From Nonomuraea candida (GTDB lineage: Bacteria > Actinomycetota > Actinomycetes > Streptosporangiales > Streptosporangiaceae), in the NCBI RefSeq assembly GCF_000725485.1, contig NZ_JOAG01000061.1, forward strand, positions 1 to 60,887: a DNA stretch of 60,887 bases, read 5' to 3'. The notes beneath the pieces were generated by a model. The model did no database searches, was not told the origin of the DNA, and saw only the letters and a program-made list of their open reading frames with translations. Shown piece after piece: positions 8,195 through 15,917 of this stretch; the first letter of the stretch is position 1; every line of letters starts with the position of its first letter. Position numbers and translations under genes: made by a program.

Positions 8195-9487
8195 TCAGGT
8201 CAAGTAACGCAGCCACAGGTACGGGACGCACAACGCCACGGTGACCGCGGTGACGACCAGACCGTACCTGGTGAACTGCCAGAAGCTGATCGGGGTGCCG
8301 TTGCGCGCGGCGATGCCGAGCACGACGACGTTGGCCGCGGCCCCCACCGCGGTGGCGTTGCCGCCCAGGTCGGCGCCGAAGGCCAGCGCCCACCACAACA
8401 CCCCGGCCGGCCCGGCGCCGCCGTTGGCCTGCACCAGGTCGGCCACGATGGGGCTCATCGTGGCCACGTACGGGATGTTGTCCACGATCGCCGACAGCCC
8501 GGCCGAGACGCCCAGCAGCCCCATCGTGGCCAGCCCCAGCCGGCCCTCGGTGGCGCCCGCCGCCGCGTGGGAGATCTGCCCGATGACGCCGGTGTGCACC
8601 AGCGCGCCGACCATGACGAACAGCCCGGCGAAGAACGTCAGCGTGGGCCACTCGACCTCGCCGATCGCCTCCGTGGCGGTCACCCTGGTGGCCGCCACCA
8701 GCACCCCCGCCCCCAGGATCGCCACCACCGACGGCTCGTAGTGCAGCACCGGGTGCAGCACGAACGCCACCAGCACCAGCACCAGCACCACCAGGCTCTG
8801 CGCCAGCAGCCGCCGGTCCTTGATCGCCTCACGCTCGTTCAGGCTCATGATCTCCGCCGCGCGCGCCGGGTCGTACCGGAACGAGCGCCGGAACAGCACC
8901 CGGCACAACCCGACGAACACCACCATCAGCACCACGACCATCGGCGCCATGTGCACCAGGAAGTCGTTGAAACTCAAATTGGCCCGGCTGGCGATGATGA
9001 TATTCGGCGGATCACCCACCAGCGTGGCCGCCCCGCCGATGTTGGACGCCATGACTTCGGCGATCAGGTACGGCGCGGCGGGCAGCGCCAGCCGCTCGCA
9101 CACCAGGAACGTCACCGGGGCGATGAGCAGCACCGTGGTCACGTTGTCCAGCAGCGCCGACGCGACGGCCGTGATCACCACCAGCAGCACCATGAGCTGG
9201 TACGGCCGGCCCCTGGCCCGCTTGGCCGCCCAGATCGCCAGATACTCGAACACCCCGGTCCGCTTCAGCACCCCGACGATGATCATCATACCGAGCAGCA
9301 GGAAGATGACGTTCCAGTCGATCCCGGTGGCCTCGTCGAAGAACGCCGTCCCGGCATCGGTGGCATGGATGGCCAGCATGATCCCCGCACCGCCGAGCGC
9401 GGCCGCCACCCGGTGCACCTTCTCGGTGGCGATCAGCGCGTAGGCCAGGACGAACACGGCTGCCGTGACCCAGGCGAGGACCGTCAT
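8195..9487 (-). CDS. ArsB/NhaD/SLC13-type anion or Na+ transporter
   Basis: A 430-residue integral membrane protein with about eleven helices arranged as two related halves. Diagnostic motifs are SALLDNVTTVLL and ASNIGGAATLVGDPPNII in the first half, and SAIVDNIPYVATMSP and FGADLGGNATAVGAAAN in the second. This is the ion-transporter superfamily that includes ArsB (arsenite), NhaD (Na+/H+), the P-protein and citrate carriers. No arsR or arsC is nearby, so arsenite export is not supported. The ATG at 9487 overlaps the TGA of a 38-codon upstream ORF by one base, so its translation is probably coupled to that ORF. Confidence 0.85.
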   Translation of the reverse strand: MTVLAWVTAAVFVLAYALIATEKVHRVAAALGGAGIMLAIHATDAGTAFFDEATGIDWNVIFLLLGMMIIVGVLKRTGVFEYLAIWAAKRARGRPYQLMVLLVVITAVASALLDNVTTVLLIAPVTFLVCERLALPAAPYLIAEVMASNIGGAATLVGDPPNIIIASRANLSFNDFLVHMAPMVVVLMVVFVGLCRVLFRRSFRYDPARAAEIMSLNEREAIKDRRLLAQSLVVLVLVLVAFVLHPVLHYEPSVVAILGAGVLVAATRVTATEAIGEVEWPTLTFFAGLFVMVGALVHTGVIGQISHAAAGATEGRLGLATMGLLGVSAGLSAIVDNIPYVATMSPIVADLVQANGGAGPAGVLWWALAFGADLGGNATAVGAAANVVVLGIAARNGTPISFWQFTRYGLVVTAVTVALCVPYLWLRYLT

Positions 9488-9603
9488 CAGGCGATCGCCT
9501 CCGGCCCGGCGACCGACAGCAGGTCTGGGACCGTCCGCGCGCCGGGAGCGTCCGGGGAGCGGTCGTCCGGGGTGGTCGTGGCGAGGAGATCGTGTGCACG
9601 CAT
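9487..9603 (-). CDS. 38-aa upstream ORF coupled to the transporter
   Basis: ATG at 9603 with GAGGG about 7 nt upstream, running 38 codons to a TGA that shares its last base with the transporter start (TGATG). The product starts MRAHDLLATTT, is rich in Asp, Pro and Ala, and resembles nothing I know. Strong ribosome binding and stop-start overlap argue that it is translated and controls access to the next gene. It could be a small functional protein or a regulatory leader peptide. Confidence 0.6.
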   Translation of the reverse strand: MRAHDLLATTTPDDRSPDAPGARTVPDLLSVAGPEAIA

Positions 9604-9621
9604 GGCAGAGCCCTCTTCAGA

Positions 9622-9645
9622 GGTCGGCAACGACGATTGCCGACC
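9622..9645. promoter_or_regulatory. Perfect 9-bp inverted repeat before the transporter operon
   Basis: GGTCGGCAA and TTGCCGACC flank a 6-nt spacer CGACGA. It starts 18 bp before the ATG of the small ORF on the minus strand. As DNA it could be a repressor site; as RNA it would form a stable hairpin close to the ribosome-binding site. Confidence 0.6.
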
Positions 9646-9865
9646 AGGCTTCCCGGCGCACCTGTCACGAACCTATCAAGAAACCTCAGCCGGGGTCACG
9701 GCCGGGCAGCGGCACGCACGCCCGGGACCGTGGGCGGGATGCTCCGGCTCTGCTCGTCCGGTCCTGGGCGAGAATGGACCGGCCGACGTCGGCCTCTGAT
9801 CACGGGAGCACCTCATCGACTGGCAACCCGGCCTGCTCGGATTCGCCGCCGGGCTGCTCATCGCC

Positions 9866-10600
9866 GTGCTGACCGCGCCGGTCGGCGTCTCCGGGGCGGT
9901 GTTCCTGCTGCCCGTCCAGCTCAGCCTGCTGAACGTGCCGAGCCCCGCCATCACCCCGACGAACCTGCTCTACAACGTCGTCGCCACGCCGGGCGCGCTG
10001 GCCCGCTACCGCGCCGACGGCCGCCTGTTCGGGCCGCTCACCCGGTTGCTCATCTGCGGCACCCTGCCCGGCGTGGTGGCCGGCGCGGCGGTCCGGGTGT
10101 TCGCCGTGCCCGGCACCGGGGTCTTCCGCGTGCTGGTCGCCCTGCTCCTGCTCCCCCTGGGCGTGTGGTTGTGCGCGCGTACGCTGCGCCCGCCGCGCCG
10201 GCCGTCGCCGGCCGAGCCGTCCCGCCGCTTCACCGTCCTGCTCGCCCTGGCCGTCGGGGTGGCCGGCGGCGTGTACGGGATCGGCGGCGGCTCCCTGCTC
10301 GGCCCCATCCTGGCCGGCCGGGGCATGCCCGTCGCCCGGGTGGCGCCCGCCGCGCTCGCCGCCACGTTCGTGACCTCGGTCGCCGGCGCGGCGGCGTACG
10401 CGCTGCTGTCCCTCACCGGGGCGGGCGGCGGGCCGGGTCAGGTGGCCCCGGACTGGCGGCTCGGGCTGATGTGCGGGCTGATCGGCGGCTACCTGGGCGC
10501 CCGCCTGCAGCCCCGCCTTCCGGAGACCGCCCTGCGCCTGCTGCTCGGCGGCCTCGCCACCGCCCTCGCACTCCTGTACTTCGCCCAGTCCCTCACCTGA
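9866..10600 (+). CDS. TauE/SafE family permease (start uncertain)
   Basis: About 245 residues from GTG 9866, nearly all hydrophobic. It has TAPVGVSGAVFLLP near the N-terminus and GVYGIGGGSLLGPIL in the middle, the paired glycine-rich helices of TauE/SafE sulfite/organosulfonate exporters. The GTG lies inside the first membrane helix. The same frame is open upstream to a stop at 9797 and encodes a good helix start (IDWQPGLLGFAAGLL), but contains no ATG, GTG or TTG. GGGAG at 9804-9808 is correctly placed for initiation at an ATC codon at 9815. Either a rare ATC start or a sequence error is likely. Substrate unknown. Confidence 0.75.
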   Translation: MLTAPVGVSGAVFLLPVQLSLLNVPSPAITPTNLLYNVVATPGALARYRADGRLFGPLTRLLICGTLPGVVAGAAVRVFAVPGTGVFRVLVALLLLPLGVWLCARTLRPPRRPSPAEPSRRFTVLLALAVGVAGGVYGIGGGSLLGPILAGRGMPVARVAPAALAATFVTSVAGAAAYALLSLTGAGGGPGQVAPDWRLGLMCGLIGGYLGARLQPRLPETALRLLLGGLATALALLYFAQSLT

Positions 10601-10638
10601 GACGGCACCCCCGGCGACCGGTCAGGGGCGAGGCCCGG

Positions 10639-10785
10639 TTACGGCAGGGGTGGGAGGACGACGAGGTCGTCCCGGTCGGCGGTCAGCTCGCTCACCACGT
10701 CCACCACGCCCTCGACCGCGCGCACCGCCTCCGCCGCGGTGATGGCCTGCGACCGCCACGGCACCCGGCCCCGGATCGTCACCAC
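10639..10785 (-). CDS. Small BON-domain protein or remnant
   Basis: A 48-residue frame starting at GTG 10785 or 10782 after GGGGGAGG. The sequence VTIRGRVPWRSQA...AVRAVEGVVDVVSELT resembles the second half of a BON domain, which in actinobacteria often ends CBS-domain proteins. No CBS domains precede it, so it is either a free-standing mini-BON protein or what is left of a CBS-BON gene. It lies 29 bp downstream of the HATPase gene on the same strand. Confidence 0.4.
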   Translation of the reverse strand: MVTIRGRVPWRSQAITAAEAVRAVEGVVDVVSELTADRDDLVVLPPLP

Positions 10786-10814
10786 CCCTCCCCCAGCTCT
10801 GGCGGCCGGGCCGG

Positions 10815-11357
10815 TCAGCGGGCCGGGTGGTCGCGCCCTCGGCGCGCGGGCGCGGGGACGTCGGCCGGGCGCTCGGCAGCGTGATCGGCAGCGTGCTCGG
10901 CGGAGTGGTCAGCGGCACGGCCGGCAGGGTGGTCCGCAGCGCGGTCGGCGCGGTGGCCGGCGCGGTGGTCGGCGGGGAGGCGCATGCGCAGGCGTACGAC
11001 CGTGCCGTGGGAGCCGGTGGTGAAGGAGACGTCGTCGGCCAGGCGTCGCATCAGCCAGATGCCCCTTCCGCCGGGGGAACCCGGGGGCGGCAGCGGGGCC
11101 TGGCGCAGTTTCTCCGCAGGGATGCCCGGGCCGGTATCCGACACGTCGCACACCAGTTCGCCGTCCTGCCGCCACAACCGGAGCCGGCCCCGCCCGCCCG
11201 CGTGCTCCAGCGCGTTCACCAGGCATTCGGACACCGCGAGAAGGAAGTCTCCGAGCCGGTCCCCGGCCATCCCCTGGTCCCCGGCCGCGCGCAGGACGGC
11301 ACGGCGGGTGGGCGTGAGGGACTTCTCGTCGAAGTCCACCCTGAGCAGCGCTTCCAT
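10815..11357 (-). CDS. RsbW-like ATP-binding anti-sigma kinase with His/Ala/Asp repeat tail
   Basis: A 180-residue protein. Residues ~10-130 form a HATPase_c_2 domain: AVSECLVNALEHAG is the N-box with the conserved Glu/Asn, DVSDTGPGIP is the G1 box, and GGRGIWLMRRLAD is the G2 region. Such proteins bind and inhibit a sigma factor and phosphorylate a STAS antagonist. The last ~50 residues are a degenerate four-residue repeat of the AADH/AGHR type, unlike any normal RsbW end. I chose ATG 11357 (AGGGGTGGGAC upstream) over the 10-codon longer start at 11387. It could act with either STAS protein in the window. Confidence 0.82.
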   Translation of the reverse strand: MEALLRVDFDEKSLTPTRRAVLRAAGDQGMAGDRLGDFLLAVSECLVNALEHAGGRGRLRLWRQDGELVCDVSDTGPGIPAEKLRQAPLPPPGSPGGRGIWLMRRLADDVSFTTGSHGTVVRLRMRLPADHRAGHRADRAADHPAGRAADHSAEHAADHAAERPADVPAPARRGRDHPAR

Positions 11358-11510
11358 GTCCCACCCCTTGAGGCCCGGCCGGCCCACCGCTTGATAGAGG
11401 TACGTGTGGCGGCGACGGCGCGATCAATCCCGTTCACGAAAACGCCGTACCCGAGAGAAGTCTGTTACCCGAGAAAGCGCTGAGGAACGGAAAGACGCCG
11501 CCGAGGGGAA

Positions 11511-11585
11511 CGGCACCGCGCCAAACGGCACCGTGAGAAGCGGCACCGTGGGAAGCGGCACCGTGGGAAGCGGCACCGCGCGTGC
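11511..11585. repeat. 15-bp tandem repeat, about 5 copies
   Basis: Units of CGGCACCGTGGGAAG at 11511, 11526, 11541, 11556 and 11571; two are identical and the rest differ by one to four bases. They fill much of the gap 11358-11622 between the HATPase gene and the methyltransferase stop, which otherwise shows no gene. Confidence 0.8.
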
Positions 11586-11622
11586 CGTCAGCGGGCCGGC
11601 CGGTGGGGAGGGGCGTCCGGGA

Positions 11623-12414
11623 TCAGCGGCGGCGGCAGATCATCAGCTCGGTGGTGGGGCTCTCCCTGAGCAGGCGGACGAGCCGCCGTTCCAGCGGATG
11701 CAGCAGCGACCCCGCCACGAACCCGGTCCGCTCCGACACCGTGACGGCGCGCAGGAAGCCGCCCCACAGCCTGCGCCAGACGGGGTGCGCGTCGACCTGG
11801 GCGTTCATGAGCACGAGCATCGGCATCCTGCGCATCACGTCGAAGCCGGCCTCGTCCAGCGCCTCGGTGATCCATTCGAGGGTGTGGTTGACCTGGTGGT
11901 CGCCGCGTTGTTCCGGCCGGTGCAGGAAGTTCTCGGACAGGACGAAGATCCCGCCGGGGCGCAGCGCCGCCGCGACCGAGCGCAGGGCGGCCCGGTAGCG
12001 GGCGTCGTCGGTGATGTGGAAGAGCATGTCCATGGCCGAGACGGCGTCGAACGAGCCCGGTTCGAGCGTGTCGCCCGGCTCGGCGATGTCCAGTTCGTGG
12101 AACGTCACGTCCGGGAAGCGGCCGCGCAGCCGTTCGACGGCCGCGTGGGTGAGGTCGCAGCCGACGATCGACTTGACGCCCAGCCCCCGCCAGCGGCGGA
12201 TGTAGAAGCCGGTGCCCGAGCCGATGTCGAGAACGCGGGCGTCCGGCAGGTGAAGGGGGATGGTGGCGACCTCGCGGTCGAACACCTCCGCGCGGACGCG
12301 GTACATCCAGACGTTGAAGGCCCGGCCGAGGGCCGCGTATCCGACGCCGCTCTCGGTCCAGTCGGCATTCAGGCGGGTTTCCCAGAAGCCTTTCAGTTCA
12401 CCGTGCGTCTTCAT
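11623..12414 (-). CDS. Class I SAM-dependent methyltransferase
   Basis: A 263-residue methyltransferase. Motif I is VLDIGSGTGFYIRRW, with the acidic end of motif II at VGCDLTHAAVERL, then DAVSAMDMLFHI and LRPGGIFVLSENFL as motifs IV-V. The C-terminal ~80 residues hold a hydrophobic, Arg-rich part. The family methylates small molecules or lipids; no biosynthetic neighbours suggest a substrate. The start is ATG 12414, 7 nt after a TAGCCT -10 element, so leaderless expression is likely. Much longer in-frame starts run through the 18-bp repeats upstream and are rejected. Confidence 0.82.
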   Translation of the reverse strand: MKTHGELKGFWETRLNADWTESGVGYAALGRAFNVWMYRVRAEVFDREVATIPLHLPDARVLDIGSGTGFYIRRWRGLGVKSIVGCDLTHAAVERLRGRFPDVTFHELDIAEPGDTLEPGSFDAVSAMDMLFHITDDARYRAALRSVAAALRPGGIFVLSENFLHRPEQRGDHQVNHTLEWITEALDEAGFDVMRRMPMLVLMNAQVDAHPVWRRLWGGFLRAVTVSERTGFVAGSLLHPLERRLVRLLRESPTTELMICRRR

Positions 12415-12421
12415 CCGAGTC

Positions 12422-12427
12422 AGGCTA
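12422..12427 (-). promoter_or_regulatory. -10 element of a leaderless transcript (methyltransferase)
   Basis: TAGCCT on the minus strand, seven bases before the ATG at 12414. Confidence 0.45.
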
Positions 12428-12480
12428 ACCGGAAAGGAGCCGCCGACACAGGTGATCGTCGTTCCGACACGCGCCGCCCG

Positions 12481-12540
12481 GTGGCGTGTCTCCCGCCGGT
12501 GGCGTGTCTCCCGCCGGTGGCGTGTCTCCCGCCGGTGGCG
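12481..12540. repeat. 18-bp tandem repeat, 3.3 copies
   Basis: Three identical units GTGGCGTGTCTCCCGCCG at 12481, 12499 and 12517 and a partial fourth. They lie in the divergent gap between the methyltransferase and the secreted inhibitor gene. Confidence 0.88.
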
Positions 12541-12697
12541 GTGTCCCGGACTGGCGGGGGTGTGGACGGGTCCGGCCGAGTTCGTACGAGTCCGTCTGCG
12601 GCCCTGTTGGACACCTCGGCGCGGCGGTTCTGCTGGGTCACGAAAGCGACGGCCGCGAACCCGGCCCTCGCCACCCACCACAAGGGAGCAGCGACCG

Positions 12698-13087
12698 ATG
12701 CACGACAAGATGAAGACGGCCCTCCTGCGCAGGGCGTTCGCCGGTGTCACCGTGGCCGCCGCCGTGATCGCGCTGAGCGGCACGGCGGCCTCCGCCACCA
12801 CGCACGACATGACCGCCGCGCAGCAGGCCAGAGCCGGCTGCCCGTCCGGGCACGTGTGCATCTATCCGGACAGGACCGACAACGGGAATCCCGCCACCTA
12901 CTTCCGGTACGGGGCCCACAACCTGCGGAACGTGTTCGGTGACCGGCTGGTCGTCAACAACCAGACCGGCGGCGCGGGCCTGCGCCTGTGCAGGTCCTAC
13001 GGCGGGCAGAACTGCGAGCACCGGCTGGGCCCCGGCCGTTACGTGGTGAACCTCTCGCCGATCAACTCCATCCTGCTGGAGCCGTGA
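12698..13087 (+). CDS. Secreted peptidase-inhibitor family I36-like protein
   Basis: A 129-residue secreted protein. Residues 1-33 are a Sec signal peptide: basic start, hydrophobic VTVAAAVIALSGTAA, then ASA before the mature chain. The mature part has CPSGHVCIYPDRTDNG and four cysteines in all (CPSG, HVC, LRLC, QNC), the pattern of the crystallin-like I36 fold (Streptomyces metalloproteinase inhibitor relatives). Start ATG 12698 has AAGGGAG about 9 nt upstream. It may inhibit extracellular proteases or be a structural exoprotein. Confidence 0.8.
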   Translation: MHDKMKTALLRRAFAGVTVAAAVIALSGTAASATTHDMTAAQQARAGCPSGHVCIYPDRTDNGNPATYFRYGAHNLRNVFGDRLVVNNQTGGAGLRLCRSYGGQNCEHRLGPGRYVVNLSPINSILLEP

Positions 13088-13203
13088 GCCGCGCGGCCGG
13101 ATGAGCCGTCCGGGTCGGACCTTCCCTCTGGTCCGGCCCGGACCTGCGCGCCCGCCCCTTCCCGAACCCCAGCCCCCCGGATGCCTGCCCTCCCGGACCC
13201 CGG

Positions 13204-13241
13204 CCCTCCCTGCCCCCTGCCCTCCCTGCCCCCTGCCCTCC
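13204..13241. repeat. 16-bp polypyrimidine tandem repeat, 2.4 copies
   Basis: CCCTCCCTGCCCCCTG repeats at 13204 and 13220 with a partial third. The tract is almost pure C/T on the + strand and sits in the 185-bp gap between two convergent genes. Confidence 0.7.
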
Positions 13242-13272
13242 GCGCCGTCCGCCCGAGCCCGCGCACCCTTCC

Positions 13273-14244
13273 TCAGTTCCGGGCGCCGCCCGCACGAGGG
13301 CCGGCGGATCTGAAGGAGGCGCGGTAGGACTGCGGCGTGACCCCGGCGACGCGCTTGAAGCGCTCGCGGAAGGCGGTGGCCGAGCCGAACCCGGACTCGG
13401 CCGCGACCCGTTCCACCCCGTGATCGGTGTTCTCCAGCAGGAACTGCGCCCGGCGCACCCGGGCCCGCAGCAGCCACTGCAGCGGCGTGGTGCCGGTCTG
13501 CTCGCGGAAGCGGCGGCTGAACGTGCGCTCGCTCAGCCCGCTGCGCGCGGCCAGCTCCGCCAGCGTGATCTCCTCGGCGAGGTGCTCCTCGATCCACGCC
13601 AGCACCGGCTCCAGCAGCGAGCCCCGGGGCACCGGCGGCAGGGCGTGGCTGATGAACTGCGCCTGCCCGCCCTCCCGTTCCAGCGGCACCACCGACAGCC
13701 GGGCGGAGTCGGCGGCCACGGCCGAGCCGAAGTCGCGGCGGATGAGGTGCAGGCACAGGTCCAGCCCCGCCGCCGCCCCGGCCGAGGTGAGGATCTGGCC
13801 GTTGTCGACGTACAGCACGTCCGGCCGCACGTCGATCAGCGGGTACGCCTCGGCCAGCCGCCGCGCCGCCGCCCAGTGGGTGGTGGCGCTCAGCCCGTCC
13901 AGCAGGCCGGCCGCGGCGAGGGTGAAGGCCCCCACGCAGATGGAGGCGATCCTGGTGCCGCCGACCGCCGCCGCGCGCAGGGCCGCGAGCACCTCCGGGT
14001 CGGGCGGCGCGGCCGGTTCCGAGCGGCCCGGCACGATGACGGTGTCGGCCTCGCGCAGCGCCTCCAGCCCGTACGGGGCGACGATCGTGAACGCCTCGCC
14101 GGTCACCTGCGGCGTCCGCGCGCACACCCGGACCCGGTACGGACAGCGCCCGTCGGCGAGGGCGGCCCGCCCGAACACCTCGACCGGCGTGGCCAGGTCG
14201 GCCGGCACCACGTGGTCCTGGGCCAGGACGGCGATCGTGTGCAT
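13273..14244 (-). CDS. GlxA family transcriptional regulator (DJ-1/PfpI + AraC HTH)
   Basis: A 323-residue regulator. The N-terminal ~190 residues form a DJ-1/PfpI-like domain (VLAQDHVVPADLATPVEVFG, IASICVGAFTLAAAGLL with the elbow Cys). The C-terminal ~110 residues form an AraC/XylS double helix-turn-helix: ITLAELAARSGLSERTFSRRF and ERVAAESGFGSATAFRERFKR. Such regulators are usually activators responding to amino-acid or nitrogen-related ligands. ATG 14244 is preferred over 14265 because TACGGT ends 7 nt upstream, giving a leaderless start. The divergent DUF6010 gene is a possible target. Confidence 0.88.
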   Translation of the reverse strand: MHTIAVLAQDHVVPADLATPVEVFGRAALADGRCPYRVRVCARTPQVTGEAFTIVAPYGLEALREADTVIVPGRSEPAAPPDPEVLAALRAAAVGGTRIASICVGAFTLAAAGLLDGLSATTHWAAARRLAEAYPLIDVRPDVLYVDNGQILTSAGAAAGLDLCLHLIRRDFGSAVAADSARLSVVPLEREGGQAQFISHALPPVPRGSLLEPVLAWIEEHLAEEITLAELAARSGLSERTFSRRFREQTGTTPLQWLLRARVRRAQFLLENTDHGVERVAAESGFGSATAFRERFKRVAGVTPQSYRASFRSAGPRAGGARN

Positions 14245-14251
14245 GAGTGAC

Positions 14252-14257
14252 ACCGTA
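14252..14257 (-). promoter_or_regulatory. -10 element of a leaderless transcript (GlxA-type regulator)
   Basis: TACGGT on the minus strand, seven bases before the ATG at 14244. Confidence 0.45.
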
Positions 14258-14425
14258 GCGGCCATCCGCCCCGCCCGAGAGCCGGCGTCTGCGAGAGGGC
14301 CGGTGGCGGGAACCCGTGGGAAATTGTCGGTTCAGCCCATGGGGCGGCGGCGGACGGCCGTCCTAGTCTGGCGCGGCCCCCCTCTTCTGTCCCCTTCACG
14401 TTTCGCAGAACGGTACGCCGCACTC

Positions 14426-14932
14426 ATGTCCATTCTCATGCCGATCCTGATCGGCCTGATCGCCGTCACCCTCATCTCCCTGATCCCCGAGCCGCACCGG
14501 CGCACGGTCAACGCCGTGATCGTGGCCGGCGCGGGCGCCGCCTACCTCAGCGGCGGCGCGCTCGGCTACGCGGAGTTCGTGCTGCCGATCGTCATGACGT
14601 ACGTCGCCTACCGGGGGCTGACCAGCTATGCCTGGATCGGCGTCGGCTGGCTGCTGCACACCGTGTGGGACGTCATCCACCACCTCAAGGGCGCCCCGAT
14701 CCTGCCCTTCGCCGAGCACTCCTCGTTCGGCTGCGCCATCTGCGACCCGGTGATCGCGCTGTGGTGCTTCGCGGGCGGGCCCTCCGTCATCGGCTGGATC
14801 CGCGCCCGCTTCTCCCGCCGGCCCGCGACCCCAGCCCCCTCCGGCAGGGAGACCACCCCCGGCCCGGAGACCACGTCCGCCGGGCCGTCCGGCACGGAGG
14901 CCACGTCCGCCGGGCCGTCCGCCGCCGGGTAG
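14426..14932 (+). CDS. DUF6010-like small membrane protein
   Basis: A 168-residue protein with four or five hydrophobic segments (from ILMPILIGLIAVTLISLI through PVIALWCFAGGPSVIGW) and a conserved-looking core with GVGWLLHTVWDVIHH and CAICDP. This layout matches DUF6010 proteins as I remember them; function unknown. The last ~35 residues are a Thr/Ser/Gly/Pro tail encoded by two 30-bp repeats (14861-14920), an in-frame expansion. Start ATG 14426. A TAGTCT -10-like hexamer at 14364-14369 would give a leader of about 50 nt. Confidence 0.65.
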   Translation: MSILMPILIGLIAVTLISLIPEPHRRTVNAVIVAGAGAAYLSGGALGYAEFVLPIVMTYVAYRGLTSYAWIGVGWLLHTVWDVIHHLKGAPILPFAEHSSFGCAICDPVIALWCFAGGPSVIGWIRARFSRRPATPAPSGRETTPGPETTSAGPSGTEATSAGPSAAG

Positions 14933-14950
14933 GCCCTCCTGCCCCGCGGC

Positions 14951-14956
14951 TACCAT
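14951..14956 (+). promoter_or_regulatory. -10 element of a leaderless transcript (P-loop protein)
   Basis: TACCAT six bases before the GTG at 14963. Confidence 0.45.
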
Positions 14957-14962
14957 CGACCG

Positions 14963-15478
14963 GTGGAAGATCGACGGGACCTCGGCCCCTTGCGGTTGCT
15001 GGCGGGCGCGCCGGGCGCCGGCAAGACGACCCTGCTCCCCCACCTCCTGCGGGCGGCGGACGGCCTGGTCGTGATGGACATGGACGAGCTGCTCGAAGAC
15101 GGCGCGCTGCTCGGGATCCCGATCGCCGAGCCGGCGGCCGCCCCCGTGTGGCCGGCCTATGACCGGTTGTGGGGGCGCGTCGTGACGATGGTGCGCCGGG
15201 CGGGCCATCCGGTGCTGCTGCTCTGCCCGATCCCCGACGCCGATGAGCTGGCCCCCGGCGCGCGGTGGGACGGGCCGGTGCGCTGGGCCCTGCTGGACTG
15301 CCCGGACGAGGAGCGGCTCCGCCGGTTGCGGGAGCGCGGCGCGCCGGCGGAGTGGATCGGCGGCGCGGTGGCGGACGCGGCGCAGGGGCGCGCGCTGATC
15401 CCGACCGTGTTCGACTCGGTGGCGGGCGAGCCCCGCGCCGAGCTGGCGGCCCGGGTCCTGGCCTGGGCCCGCGCCTGA
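14963..15478 (+). CDS. Small P-loop NTPase/kinase-like protein
   Basis: A 171-residue protein with Walker A GAPGAGKTT at about 15-23, an acidic strand end VVMDMDELL (Walker B-like or substrate-binding), and VRWALLDCPDEERLRRLRERG, which resembles the lid region of small nucleoside or sugar kinases. No other domain is present. It could phosphorylate a small molecule. Start GTG 14963 follows TACCAT by 6 nt (leaderless). It lies 30 bp downstream of the DUF6010-like gene but probably has its own promoter. Confidence 0.72.
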   Translation: MEDRRDLGPLRLLAGAPGAGKTTLLPHLLRAADGLVVMDMDELLEDGALLGIPIAEPAAAPVWPAYDRLWGRVVTMVRRAGHPVLLLCPIPDADELAPGARWDGPVRWALLDCPDEERLRRLRERGAPAEWIGGAVADAAQGRALIPTVFDSVAGEPRAELAARVLAWARA

Positions 15479-15526
15479 CGACCGGCGCCTCACCATCAGC
15501 GCCTGACGACCAGCGCCTCACGACCT
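15471..15526. repeat. 14-bp tandem repeat, 4 copies
   Basis: Units GCGCCTGACGACCG, GCGCCTCACCATCA, GCGCCTGACGACCA and GCGCCTCACGACCT; units 1 and 3, and 2 and 4, are the closest pairs, so the array grew as a 28-bp doublet. It begins in the last codons of the P-loop gene and contains its TGA. Confidence 0.8.
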
Positions 15527-15602
15527 GCCCTTCGGCCGGAGGCCCAACGGCTGGCGCTGACGGCCGACGGCCGACGGACTGGAACGGTCGGAGGTCGTGG
15601 AG

Positions 15603-15917
15603 TCACAGGTCGCCGCGGTGCCAGGACTCGGTTTCGGCCCGCAGGGCGTCCTCGTCGGGCCGGGGCGGGCGGGCGTGGGTGATCCAGTGGCGCAGCAGCC
15701 GGGCGAGGGCGGCGGCGTGCGGGGGCCGTACCGTGCCGTGGACGGCGAAGTACGTGACGATCGGCCCCGCGACCGGGTCGTCCGCGTCGCAGCGGGCGCA
15801 GACCAGCACCTCGCCGACCCCCCGGACGGGCCGGCCCGCGGCGTTGGTCCAGGTGTGCGGGAGCCGCAGGACGGCGAGCACCTCGCCGGTGCGGCACCGC
15901 GGGCAGGCGCCGGTCAT
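15603..15917 (-). CDS. DUF6300-like small Cys-rich protein coupled to dnaE
   Basis: A 104-residue protein starting [13 protein letters not shown], with a second pair VCARCDADDP; the two CxxC motifs suggest a zinc ribbon. The middle has PHTWTNAAGRPVRGVGEV and VTYFAVHGTV, which I associate with DUF6300 of actinobacteria. Function unknown. The ATG overlaps the TGA of dnaE (ATGA, 15914-15917), so it is co-translated with the replicative polymerase. That makes a link to replication possible but unproven. Confidence 0.68.
   Translation of the reverse strand: MTGACPRCRTGEVLAVLRLPHTWTNAAGRPVRGVGEVLVCARCDADDPVAGPIVTYFAVHGTVRPPHAAALARLLRHWITHARPPRPDEDALRAETESWHRGDL

Noticed and set aside
8195..9487. 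Arsenite efflux (arsB) assignment
   Set aside because: The superfamily fits, but no arsR, arsC or arsA is nearby and motifs do not separate ArsB from NhaD-type or other carriers.
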